Shown here: in pieces, positions 1 through 6,121 of the stretch
Numbering within the stretch: the stretch's first letter is position 1
Layout of the letters: the number at the start of each line of letters is the position of its first letter
Assembly: GCA_946539635.1 (NCBI GenBank)
Contig: CAMNHS010000058.1
Location: 1-8,322 of the forward strand
From: an uncultured Prevotellaceae bacterium
GTDB taxonomy: Bacteria > Bacteroidota > Bacteroidia > Bacteroidales > Bacteroidaceae
DNA length: 8,322 bases
Direction: 5' to 3'
Made by a program: the position numbers and the translations under genes
Notes under the pieces: model-generated
What the model was told of the DNA's origin: nothing
The model's database searches: none
What the model saw: only the letters and a program-made list of their open reading frames with translations

Positions 1-719
1 CCCTTGCTGTCGTCTGGTTTTCCAAGGGAATAAATGCGTACTCCCAAAACCTTTACATTTTCACAGTTATAATAATGACTTGTCCAGAAAGCGGAATTCT
101 GTAGCTTTACGCCCTCTATCTGTACATTTTTACAGTTGGAAACATATAGCAATCTTGGACGTTGTTCATCCTTGTTTGTACATTTTCTGTTCCATTTGCG
201 ACGTAGCCAAAACTGCTGATGATACTTTAATCCGTTGCCGTCTATTGTTCCCTTACCAGAAATGGTGAACCCATCTAATCCATCAGCATTGATGAGAGCA
301 CCGAAATATGTGCATGTCTCTCCCTCTATACGTGTTTTGCCAAGAGGATAGTCACCAATGAAGTCAGAACCTTGCAGAACAGCTCCGTCCTCAAGATACA
401 GATGTGTTCCCTGCTTAAAATGCAAACCGCCAGTCAGGTAAACACCCTGAGGGATACATATAACACCTCCGCCATCGGCTGCTGCTTTGTCAATGAGAGC
501 CTGAATGGCTTTTGTGTGGATGTGGCCATTGGCAAAGATACCATAATCTGTCAAGACATAGCGCTTTAGTCCAGAGAGGTCAACAGCCTTGGTGTCTTTA
601 AACCAAGCAGAGATAGTAGTGCCATCAGGCCATGTGTCAACTGTTTTGGCTTTTTTTGCGCCAAAAGAGAGGAGTGTTGACAGGGTCGTGAATAGTGTAA
701 TTAACAATAGGTTTTTCAT
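1..719 (-). CDS. Glycoside hydrolase family 28 (polygalacturonase-like) protein, C-terminal part cut by window edge
   Basis: This is the N-terminal 239 codons of a secreted right-handed beta-helix enzyme of the GH28 family, which hydrolyses galacturonide linkages in pectin. I translated it by hand from the ATG at 717-719. Residues 1-20 form a Sec signal peptide (MKNLLLITLFTTLSTLLSFG), so the product should be periplasmic or surface-linked. Next come the family's typical N-terminal elements: TDYGIFANG, the substrate-helix segment IPQGVYLTGG, LYLEDGAVLQGS, ISGKGTIDGNG and NSAFWTSHYYNCENV. The reading ends at YSLGKPDDSKG, just before the expected catalytic NTDGID and DD motifs, so activity and exact specificity cannot be judged. 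Family members usually run 430-520 residues, so roughly half is missing. It starts 6 bases after the stop of the flippase-like gene and is probably co-transcribed with it. Fold and family are confident; the substrate is inferred. Confidence 0.9.
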   Translation of the reverse strand, partial: MKNLLLITLFTTLSTLLSFGAKKAKTVDTWPDGTTISAWFKDTKAVDLSGLKRYVLTDYGIFANGHIHTKAIQALIDKAAADGGGVICIPQGVYLTGGLHFKQGTHLYLEDGAVLQGSDFIGDYPLGKTRIEGETCTYFGALINADGLDGFTISGKGTIDGNGLKYHQQFWLRRKWNRKCTNKDEQRPRLLYVSNCKNVQIEGVKLQNSAFWTSHYYNCENVKVLGVRIYSLGKPDDSK

Positions 720-725
720 AAGTCG

Positions 726-1718
726 TTATTTTGTTTGTAAGTTAGTTGTTGACAATCTCATCCATCCATATATTCCCAGTAATATCACCATCATTGTCTG
801 TATAGCATGAACTATGAGGACGAAGAAAAGTGCAGCAGGAGCAGATATACCATATATAATGAGTACTGTCTTTACTGCAAAGTGCCACGAACCTGCTCCG
901 TTTGGTGTTGGTACCAATACTGCCATGCATCCTACTGCAAAGCTAACCAGGGCACACGACAGTGATAATTCGGATGTCTCTTTAAAGCAGAAGAAGGTGA
1001 GGTAGAAGTGCAGGAAGTATGCAACCCATATTCCAACACTATACGTTATATATAAAGGTAGATTATGAACCTCCTTCACCGACAGTACTCCATCTTTCAA
1101 GCCCTTTAAGGTTGCCTTTATCCTTCCATAAAATTCCAACCTTTTCAATACCAGGTATAGACTTGTAATAAGCGCTATGCCGCATATTGCGGTAACAATA
1201 TATCCTGTTGCAGAGAACTGCCCAAAGAATTCTGTTATGGCATCCAGTTTTGTTCCTGTCGTAGAAAAAAAAGAAAGCACCACAGGTAAGTGTATCAAGA
1301 CGATACACATAATGATAACCAGCAGTACCAAAGTGTCAACGGCACGTTCTGTCACAACGGTGCCCAAGGCTTTTGCAAATGATACTCCGTCTTTTCGTGT
1401 AAGAATGCCGCAACGGGTAAATTCTCCTATTCTTGGTATTACTAAAGATGCTGCATAGGAAACGAATACAGCATAGAAACAATGAGAAGTGCGAGTATGT
1501 TCTTTCAGAGGTTCTAAAGTTTGCTTCCAGCGCCAACCACGAAACATCTGCGCTATAATACAGAAAGGGAAAGACGCCAGCATCCACCACCAATTCATCT
1601 CGTTCAGCAAAACATCCTTCACCGACTGGAAATCGAAATCACGATACATCCAGTAAAGGATGAGTCCGCCAAGCAATAGTGGTAGAAGTATGTTGAATAT
1701 TCTTCGAATATGATGCAT
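726..1718 (-). CDS. Flippase-like / lysylphosphatidylglycerol synthase TM-domain (UPF0104, YbhN-type) membrane protein
   Basis: A 330-residue integral membrane protein with about eight hydrophobic segments, roughly at 7-25, 43-59, 80-97, 128-150, 171-191, 222-245, 252-272 and 296-318. It matches the family of flippase-like proteins related to the membrane half of MprF. Visible family signatures are RGWRW (60-64), PRIGEFTRCGIL (95-106), the TERAVD segment (123-128) and PTPNGAGSWHF (270-280), the local version of the P-x-PGGxG motif. There is no soluble aminoacyl-transferase domain, so it is the stand-alone membrane type; family members are thought to move or bind polyprenyl or phospholipid-linked substrates, but the substrate here is unknown. 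The ATG at 1716-1718 fits the start of the first helix. It has its own promoter and a perfect inverted repeat just upstream, and is followed after 6 bases by the GH28 gene. Family is confident; function is not. Confidence 0.88.
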   Translation of the reverse strand: MHHIRRIFNILLPLLLGGLILYWMYRDFDFQSVKDVLLNEMNWWWMLASFPFCIIAQMFRGWRWKQTLEPLKEHTRTSHCFYAVFVSYAASLVIPRIGEFTRCGILTRKDGVSFAKALGTVVTERAVDTLVLLVIIMCIVLIHLPVVLSFFSTTGTKLDAITEFFGQFSATGYIVTAICGIALITSLYLVLKRLEFYGRIKATLKGLKDGVLSVKEVHNLPLYITYSVGIWVAYFLHFYLTFFCFKETSELSLSCALVSFAVGCMAVLVPTPNGAGSWHFAVKTVLIIYGISAPAALFFVLIVHAIQTMMVILLGIYGWMRLSTTNLQTK

Positions 1719-1732
1719 AGTTTTTTTCTTCT

Positions 1733-1757
1733 AATGACACATACGTTTTGTGTCATT
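1733..1757 (-). repeat. Perfect 8-bp inverted repeat in the leader of the flippase-like gene
   Basis: On the minus strand the arms read AATGACAC and GTGTCATT, separated by 9 bases. The 8 pairs are perfect. The repeat lies between the promoter at 1764-1794 and the ATG at 1718, ending 14 bases before the start codon. If transcription begins 4-5 bases after the -7 box, the mRNA would start almost exactly with this stem. It is followed by an A-rich stretch, not a T-run, so it is not an intrinsic terminator for this gene. It may be a 5'-protective RNA hairpin or a DNA operator; the sequence cannot distinguish these. Confidence 0.7.
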
Positions 1758-1763
1758 CGGCTA

Positions 1764-1794
1764 CAAAGGTATAAAATAAATCTCATATCCCCAA
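1764..1794 (-). promoter_or_regulatory. Bacteroidales-type promoter for the flippase-like gene and GH28
   Basis: Minus strand: TTGG (1791-1794), 19 bases, then TACCTTTG (1764-1771). This fits the Bacteroidota primary sigma consensus TTTG-N19-21-TAnnTTTG with one mismatch in the -33 element. The expected start of transcription is near 1759-1760, giving a leader of about 40 bases. Its presence suggests that the flippase-like gene and GH28 form a unit separate from nspC. Confidence 0.7.
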
Positions 1795-1813
1795 CCATTT
1801 TGAGGATTTTTTC

Positions 1814-2965
1814 TTAATCCATCCTGCCTTTATAGTCCTCATAAGTATAATGGCGTAGAGTGTTGATGCTTCCGTCAAGACGCTTTATTGCTATGTCTGG
1901 ATGTTGTATTCCATTGAACATTGTTGTCTTTACGGTGGTATAGTGAATCATATCCTCAAAGATTATGGTATCACCAACAGATAACGGTTCATCAAATTCC
2001 CAGTATCCCAGATAGTCTCCTGACAGGCAACTGTTTCCTCCCAGGCGATAAGCTTTGTCGCTATTCTGCTCTACATGGCGTGCTCCTCGAACCTCGGGGA
2101 AATAAGGCATTTCCAGACAATCCGGCATATGACAGGTGAATGATACATCGAGTATTGCGGTGCGGATATTGTGGTTCTCCACGATATCTACCACATGAGC
2201 CTCAAGATGTCCTGTCTGCCACGCAAACGCAGAACCGGGTTCCATTATCAACTTTATGTGTGGATAGCGTTGATGAAAACCATTTAAGGTGTCAATCAGC
2301 AGTTGTAAGTCATATCCCTTACGAGTCATTAGGTGTCCGCCGCCAAAATTTATCCATGAGATGTTTTGTGTTATTGGTGACGAAACGAGAAACTTTTCTT
2401 CCAGATGAGCCAATGTTCTTACAAAAACGTCAGCATCATTTTCGCAATGACAATGCATGTGAAGCCCTGTTATTGGAGGTATCTCGATGTCTGAAGGGTC
2501 GTAGGCTTTAAACAACTCATCAGCGGTAACACCGAATCTCGTACCAGGAGAGCATGGATTGTATAAATCTGTAGCAATCTCTGAATATTCTGGATTAACC
2601 CTAAGACCTATCTGCAACTTCTCATTGGCCTTTTTGGCACGCTTTGCCAAACGGCGATATTGTGATAAGGAGTTGAATGTCAAGTGTGACGACATACGAG
2701 CTATCATGTCAATTTCAGAGTCCAAATATGCAGGGGAGTATGTGTGTGCTGGAGCACCAAACTCTTCGTGTGCCAGACGTGCTTCGTTAAGAGAAGATGC
2801 TGTCGTCGCTGTGATGTACTTTCGAAATAGGGGGAATGTCTTCCATAGAGCAAAAGCCTTGAATGCAAGAATTATTTGTACATTAGCTTCTTGAGAAACC
2901 TTTTGTATGATAGAAAGATTTTTTATTAAAAGAGCTTCCTTGAGAACGTAAGTGGGGCTATTCAT
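1814..2965 (-). CDS. nspC: Carboxynorspermidine decarboxylase
   Basis: A fold type III PLP enzyme (alanine racemase/ornithine-decarboxylase-like barrel) that decarboxylates carboxynorspermidine or carboxyspermidine, the last step of the alternative spermidine route used by Bacteroidales. Numbered from the ATG at 2963-2965, the protein has 383 residues, close to the family's usual 375-385. The PLP lysine is K36 in LAFKAFALW. Other signatures are TYSPAYL (75-81), LHMHCHCEN (168-176), the phosphate-loop FGGGH (207-211), EPGSA (242-246), SFTCHMPDC (275-283) and CLSGDYLG (313-320), which supplies the second-subunit Cys and Asp. A longer frame can be opened at a TTG at 2990-2992, but that TTG lies inside the promoter box TACCTTTG, and the family begins at about MNSPTYVL, so the ATG is preferred. 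The partner dehydrogenase gene is not in this window. It diverges from the ThiE-like gene. Confidence 0.93.
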   Translation of the reverse strand: MNSPTYVLKEALLIKNLSIIQKVSQEANVQIILAFKAFALWKTFPLFRKYITATTASSLNEARLAHEEFGAPAHTYSPAYLDSEIDMIARMSSHLTFNSLSQYRRLAKRAKKANEKLQIGLRVNPEYSEIATDLYNPCSPGTRFGVTADELFKAYDPSDIEIPPITGLHMHCHCENDADVFVRTLAHLEEKFLVSSPITQNISWINFGGGHLMTRKGYDLQLLIDTLNGFHQRYPHIKLIMEPGSAFAWQTGHLEAHVVDIVENHNIRTAILDVSFTCHMPDCLEMPYFPEVRGARHVEQNSDKAYRLGGNSCLSGDYLGYWEFDEPLSVGDTIIFEDMIHYTTVKTTMFNGIQHPDIAIKRLDGSINTLRHYTYEDYKGRMD

Positions 2966-2989
2966 GTTTATTATTGTTGAATTTGTGTG

Positions 2990-2997
2990 CAAAGGTA
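2990..2997 (-). promoter_or_regulatory. -7 promoter element for nspC
   Basis: Minus strand TACCTTTG, a full match to the Bacteroidota -7 box TAnnTTTG. The expected transcription start near 2985 gives a leader of about 20 bases to the ATG at 2965. No clear TTTG -33 element is present at the normal distance; that position lies at the edge of a T-rich run. The box overlaps the upstream TTG start that would otherwise lengthen nspC, which supports the shorter reading. Confidence 0.62.
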
Positions 2998-3070
2998 CTA
3001 AAAAAGATTAAAAAAAGAGTTTCTTCAAATATGAAAGTGAAATAAAAGTATAAGTTGTTATATTTTTTTG

Positions 3071-3078
3071 TAATTTTG
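3071..3078 (+). promoter_or_regulatory. Candidate -7 promoter element for the ThiE-like/prs operon
   Basis: TAATTTTG matches the Bacteroidota -7 consensus TAnnTTTG. It sits in the 117-base divergent gap shared with nspC. A -33 TTTG is not evident about 20 bases upstream, so the call is moderate. The box ends only 4 bases before the GTG start of the first gene, so the expected transcription start (about 3082-3084) would coincide with the start codon. Confidence 0.5.
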
Positions 3079-3082
3079 TAGC

Positions 3083-3688
3083 GTGAAACTAATAATACAG
3101 ACATTACCGACATATTTTGTAGAAGAGGATAAGATACTGACAGCCCTTTTTGAAGAAGGCTTGGAAGTCCTCCATATTAACAAACCCGAGTCAGAACCCC
3201 TATATATGGAGCGCCTGCTTTCGCTTCTTCCTACTAAAGTGTATGGTAAAATTGTGATACATCAGAATTACTATCTGATGAAGGAGCACGACCTCAAGGG
3301 AATTCACATAGATAATCCGGATGCTCTTGTTCCTGATGGTTTTAAGAGACACGTCTCTCGCAGTACCCATAGAATCAGTGACTTGAAGGCGTTTAAGAAA
3401 GAGTGTGATTATGTGATGCTCCATTCGCTCTTCGATTCTTTACATGATGAGGTAAGGGCTTCCCTTACAACAGAGGAACTACAGGAAGCACGCCATGCAG
3501 GATTGATAGACAAACACGTCTATGCACTCGGTGGTATGAGTCTTGAAAACGTTCAGCAGGCAAAGGATATGGGATTCGGTGGAGTAGTGATTTGCGGTGA
3601 TTTGTGGAATAGGTTCAGCATACAGCACGAAATAAATTTCCATGAGCTGATAAGTCACTTTAAGAAATTGAAAAAAGCAATAAGTTAA
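3083..3688 (+). CDS. Divergent ThiE/TenI-like TIM-barrel protein (annotated family: thiamine phosphate synthase)
   Basis: A 201-residue protein with the length and (beta/alpha)8 layout of the ThiE/TenI family. ThiE joins the thiazole and pyrimidine halves of thiamine. The C-terminal phosphate-binding part is well kept: YALGGMSLENV (147-157) followed by GFGGVVICGDLW (164-175). Several residues needed by classical ThiE look replaced: the RxK after the second strand is HINKPES (31-37), the Mg-binding ND is HQ (60-61), GQxD is DNPD (77-80), and the pyrophosphate-binding TxTK region is HSLFDSLHDE (114-123). It may therefore be a TenI-type tautomerase or something else. No gene symbol is given for that reason. 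The GTG at 3083 is chosen because homologues begin MKLI; no ribosome site is visible. The prs gene follows after 11 bases, and this gene appears to lead the operon. Confidence 0.75.
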   Translation: MKLIIQTLPTYFVEEDKILTALFEEGLEVLHINKPESEPLYMERLLSLLPTKVYGKIVIHQNYYLMKEHDLKGIHIDNPDALVPDGFKRHVSRSTHRISDLKAFKKECDYVMLHSLFDSLHDEVRASLTTEELQEARHAGLIDKHVYALGGMSLENVQQAKDMGFGGVVICGDLWNRFSIQHEINFHELISHFKKLKKAIS

Positions 3689-3699
3689 CACAACGATAT

Positions 3700-4668
3700 A
3701 TGGCAAAGAAATCTACTATTAAGATTGATCCAGACAAGATGGCTGGGTTTATGGTTTTCTCTGGTACAGCAACTCGTTATCTGGCGGAAAAGATATGTCA
3801 GAGTCTTGGTTGTCCACTAGGAAGTATGGTAATGACAAAATTCAGCGATGGTGAGTTCGCTGTTAGTTTTGAGGAGACAATTCGTGGTCGGGATATCTTC
3901 TTGGTTCAGAGTACTTTCCCTAATTCGGACAACTTGATGGAGTTGTTGCTGATGATTGATGCTGCAAAGCGTGCTTCCGCAAAGACCATCAATGCCGTAA
4001 TACCTTATTTTGGTTGGGCGCGTCAGGATCGTAAGGATAAGCCACGTGTCAGTATCGGTGCGAAGTTGGTTGCAGACCTATTGAGTGTTGCTGGTATAGA
4101 CCGCCTTATCACGATGGATTTGCATGCCGACCAGATACAGGGCTTCTTCGATGTTCCTGTTGACCATCTCTACGGCTCTGGTGTAATACTCCCATATATA
4201 GAAAGCCTTAAGTTGAAGGATATTGTTATCGCAAGTCCTGACGTAGGTGGTGCTAAACGTGCTAAGAGTTACGCTAAGTACCTTGATTGCCCATTGGTAT
4301 TGTGTAATAAGACTCGTGCTCGTGCCAATGTGGTGTCAGAGATGCAGATAATTGGCGATGTGCAGGGCAAAGACGTTGTTATCGTTGATGATATGGTAGA
4401 TACAGCAGGAACTATCACTAAAGCTGCTGATATCATGAAGGAAGCAGGAGCAAGAAGCGTACGTGCTTGTGCAAGCCATTGTGTTATGTCAGGACCTGCA
4501 AGTGAAAGAGTGCAGAATTCTGCTTTGGAGGAAATAATCTTTACGGATTCTATTCCTTACTCCAACAGATGTGCTAAGGTAAAACAACTCAGCGTCGCTG
4601 ATATGTTTGCTGAAACCATCAGAAGGTGTATCAACAACGAAAGTATCTCATCACAATACATAATCTAA
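3700..4668 (+). CDS. prs: Ribose-phosphate pyrophosphokinase (PRPP synthase, class I)
   Basis: Transfers pyrophosphate from ATP to ribose-5-phosphate, making the PRPP used in purine, pyrimidine, NAD, histidine and tryptophan synthesis; cytosolic. The 322-residue sequence shows the full set of class I motifs: FSDGEFAVSF (48-57), the ATP-contacting YFGWARQDRKDKPR (103-116), the metal-binding DLHADQIQGFF (140-150), the flexible-loop KTRARAN (204-210), and the PRPP-binding loop VVIVDDMVDTAGTIT (226-240). The C-terminus ends SSQYII. Compared with the family's usual 310-315 residues, about 10 extra polar residues precede MVFSGTATRYL; an internal ATG at 3739 (Met14) would remove them, but the ATG at 3700 leaves a more normal gap to the preceding gene. 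It lies 11 bases after the ThiE-like gene and 22 before the division gene. Later in the cluster, pyrC feeds the pathway that consumes PRPP. The assignment is very secure. Confidence 0.97.
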   Translation: MAKKSTIKIDPDKMAGFMVFSGTATRYLAEKICQSLGCPLGSMVMTKFSDGEFAVSFEETIRGRDIFLVQSTFPNSDNLMELLLMIDAAKRASAKTINAVIPYFGWARQDRKDKPRVSIGAKLVADLLSVAGIDRLITMDLHADQIQGFFDVPVDHLYGSGVILPYIESLKLKDIVIASPDVGGAKRAKSYAKYLDCPLVLCNKTRARANVVSEMQIIGDVQGKDVVIVDDMVDTAGTITKAADIMKEAGARSVRACASHCVMSGPASERVQNSALEEIIFTDSIPYSNRCAKVKQLSVADMFAETIRRCINNESISSQYII

Positions 4669-4690
4669 CCATTTAAGAGAAAAATAAGAC

Positions 4691-5023
4691 GTGGGGAGAC
4701 TTAACTCTATATGGGATTATATCGCTCGGCATAAGTATCTGATTACTATTACGTTGGGTGTACTGATTATCGGCGTACTTGATGAGAATAGCGTCATGCG
4801 TTTGGTTTCACTGAACATAGAAATCGACGAAGCAAACCAGACACTCGAGGAGTATGTTGAACAGTATAAGAGCGATTCTGCAAAGATACATGAATATGAA
4901 ACATCTGTTAGCGGTGTGCGTCGTATTGCTCGTGAGAATTTTTTCATGAAGCAAGATAATGAAGATGTATATGTGCTGAGCACAGATAGAGAAACAGAAA
5001 AGGAACATGAAGGAGTTAAGTAA
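4691..5023 (+). CDS. Septum formation initiator family protein (DivIC/FtsB-like)
   Basis: A 110-residue bitopic inner-membrane protein of the DivIC/FtsB family, which forms part of the FtsQ-FtsL-FtsB type complex at the division septum. A short cytoplasmic segment (1-14) is followed by one transmembrane helix (about 16-30), then a predicted periplasmic coiled coil (about 38-70, NIEIDEANQTLEEYVEQYKSD) and the characteristic tail RRIARENFFMKQDNEDVYVL (77-96), equivalent to the family's R-x-x-ARE-x-x-x-M-K-x-x-E-x-v-y. The start is a GTG at 4691; no in-frame ATG precedes the helix. The last 17 bases overlap the next gene. I leave out a symbol because DivIC and FtsB cannot be told apart by sequence alone here. 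Confidence 0.88.
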   Translation: MGRLNSIWDYIARHKYLITITLGVLIIGVLDENSVMRLVSLNIEIDEANQTLEEYVEQYKSDSAKIHEYETSVSGVRRIARENFFMKQDNEDVYVLSTDRETEKEHEGVK

Positions 5024-5417
5024 GAATCAGCAAATCATTATGGCACTCGGTGCTACGCTGATGGTCATTGGAGTAGGATGCTTCGTCTTTAACTTCATGC
5101 CAAAGGTATTCTCTGTTGTCTTCATGGTCGGAGCAGTATGTTTTGCTATTATGCAGATGATACAGGCCTCTTATGATGATGGTAAGAGTGTTACCCTTCG
5201 TAGGTTGAAGAGAATAATGATTATCGGAGACATCTGTTTCATATTGGCAGGACTCCTGATGCTCGAAAATTCTTTCATGGTACTCTATAATTTCCTCTCA
5301 TGGGAGACTTGGTTGAAATATTGTTGGAACAACTGGGTTGTCATCCTGCTTGTAGCAGCCATTCTGGAACTCTATACCTCACATAGAATTTCCAATGAAC
5401 TGAAAAAAAACAATTGA
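5007..5417 (+). CDS. Small four-helix membrane protein, function unknown
   Basis: I do not recognise a named family. The 136-residue product has four hydrophobic helices at about 8-30, 33-53, 68-88 and 108-124, a positively charged segment between helices 2 and 3 (RRLKR, 65-69), and a charged lysine-rich C-terminus (ELKKNN). By the positive-inside rule both ends and the 54-67 loop should be cytoplasmic. Cysteines occur at 25, 45, 77 and 106 but show no metal-site pattern. The ATG at 5007 lies inside the end of the division gene (17-base overlap), and its stop shares one base with the next start (TGATG), so expression is likely tied to both neighbours. The tight packing suggests an envelope role linked to division or lipid work; that is inference only. 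It is a real gene given the overlaps, the frame length and the hydrophobic pattern. Confidence 0.8.
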   Translation: MKELSKNQQIIMALGATLMVIGVGCFVFNFMPKVFSVVFMVGAVCFAIMQMIQASYDDGKSVTLRRLKRIMIIGDICFILAGLLMLENSFMVLYNFLSWETWLKYCWNNWVVILLVAAILELYTSHRISNELKKNN

Positions 5418-6121
5418 TGAGAAAACTTTATACCTTATTATATAATATAGTGGTTATAGTATGCTTCACGGCGTGCTCCCAGTATAATGTCATCGGTTCG
5501 TCTGATTTAAGTGATATCGATGGCAGAACACTCTATCTGAAAACGATTGGTCTCGACTCTTTAACAACTGTCGATTCTTGCAGTGTCGTACATGGTAAGT
5601 TTAAGTTCTCGGGTTCCCTCGATTCTACTCGTGTTGTAACCATTTGCATTGATAATTTGCCAATTCTTCCTGTTGTGTTGGAAGAGGGTGAGGTGCATGT
5701 GACACTCAATGATCAGATTCAGGAAACAAAAGGTACACCCCTCAATGACAGCCTTACAGCTTTCAATAAGCGTTACGAGATGCTGATGAGCCAGTTTGAG
5801 GAACTTGAGCATACGCAGAATCAGGGATATATGAATGGTGAGAATATGGATTCTGTCAATGTCATTCTTGCAGCAAAGCAACGTCAGCTTCTTATGAAAG
5901 AAGATGAGTTGGTGACATCATTCATCTCCGCAAATTTCGATAATTGCCTCGGTCCCTATGTATTCCAACTGGCAACCAGCAATTATAGGTATCCCGTTTT
6001 GGTACCTTGGATAGAAGCCTTGATGACAAAAGCTTCGCAGAAGTTTAAGGATGCTCCATATGTAAAAGAATATATGGGTGTAGCGAAGCAGAATCAGGAT
6101 ATTATGACAGGTGTGAAATGA
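5417..6121 (+). CDS. DUF4369-containing lipoprotein
   Basis: A 234-residue predicted lipoprotein. The N-terminus is a signal peptide ending in CFTAC (16-20), giving Cys20 as the likely lipidated residue; the -3 position is Phe rather than Leu, a tolerated variation. The body has the features of a DUF4369 N-terminal domain: GRTLYLKTI, a DSLTTVDSCSVVHGKFKFSGSLD-like strand pair (split across about 49-71), and PVVLEEGEVHVTL. The rest (about 110-215) is helical and charged, including a stretch that ends in an FDNCLGPYVFQL segment. In many Bacteroidota proteins DUF4369 precedes a thioredoxin-like domain; here no CxxC thioredoxin domain follows. I choose the ATG at 5417 over the TTG at 5414 because it gives a TGATG junction with the preceding gene and a normal signal peptide. 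Its stop overlaps the pyrC start (ATGA). Function is unknown. Confidence 0.85.
   Translation: MRKLYTLLYNIVVIVCFTACSQYNVIGSSDLSDIDGRTLYLKTIGLDSLTTVDSCSVVHGKFKFSGSLDSTRVVTICIDNLPILPVVLEEGEVHVTLNDQIQETKGTPLNDSLTAFNKRYEMLMSQFEELEHTQNQGYMNGENMDSVNVILAAKQRQLLMKEDELVTSFISANFDNCLGPYVFQLATSNYRYPVLVPWIEALMTKASQKFKDAPYVKEYMGVAKQNQDIMTGVK

Noticed and set aside
80..810. Several plus-strand open frames of 60-75 codons at the left edge
   Set aside because: They lie antisense to the GH28 gene and the end of the flippase-like gene, whose translations match known families over their whole length.
1804..1820. Short inverted repeat (GGATT/AATCC) at the nspC stop
   Set aside because: Five pairs with no T-run in the direction of nspC; too weak to call a terminator.
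2140..2511. 123-codon open frame on the plus strand within nspC
   Set aside because: It lies opposite conserved PLP-enzyme motifs (FGGGH, EPGSA) and its translation resembles no protein family.
3023..3037. Imperfect dyad around TTCA-AATA-TGAA in the divergent gap
   Set aside because: Only four central pairs match, and such A/T-rich dyads are common by chance.
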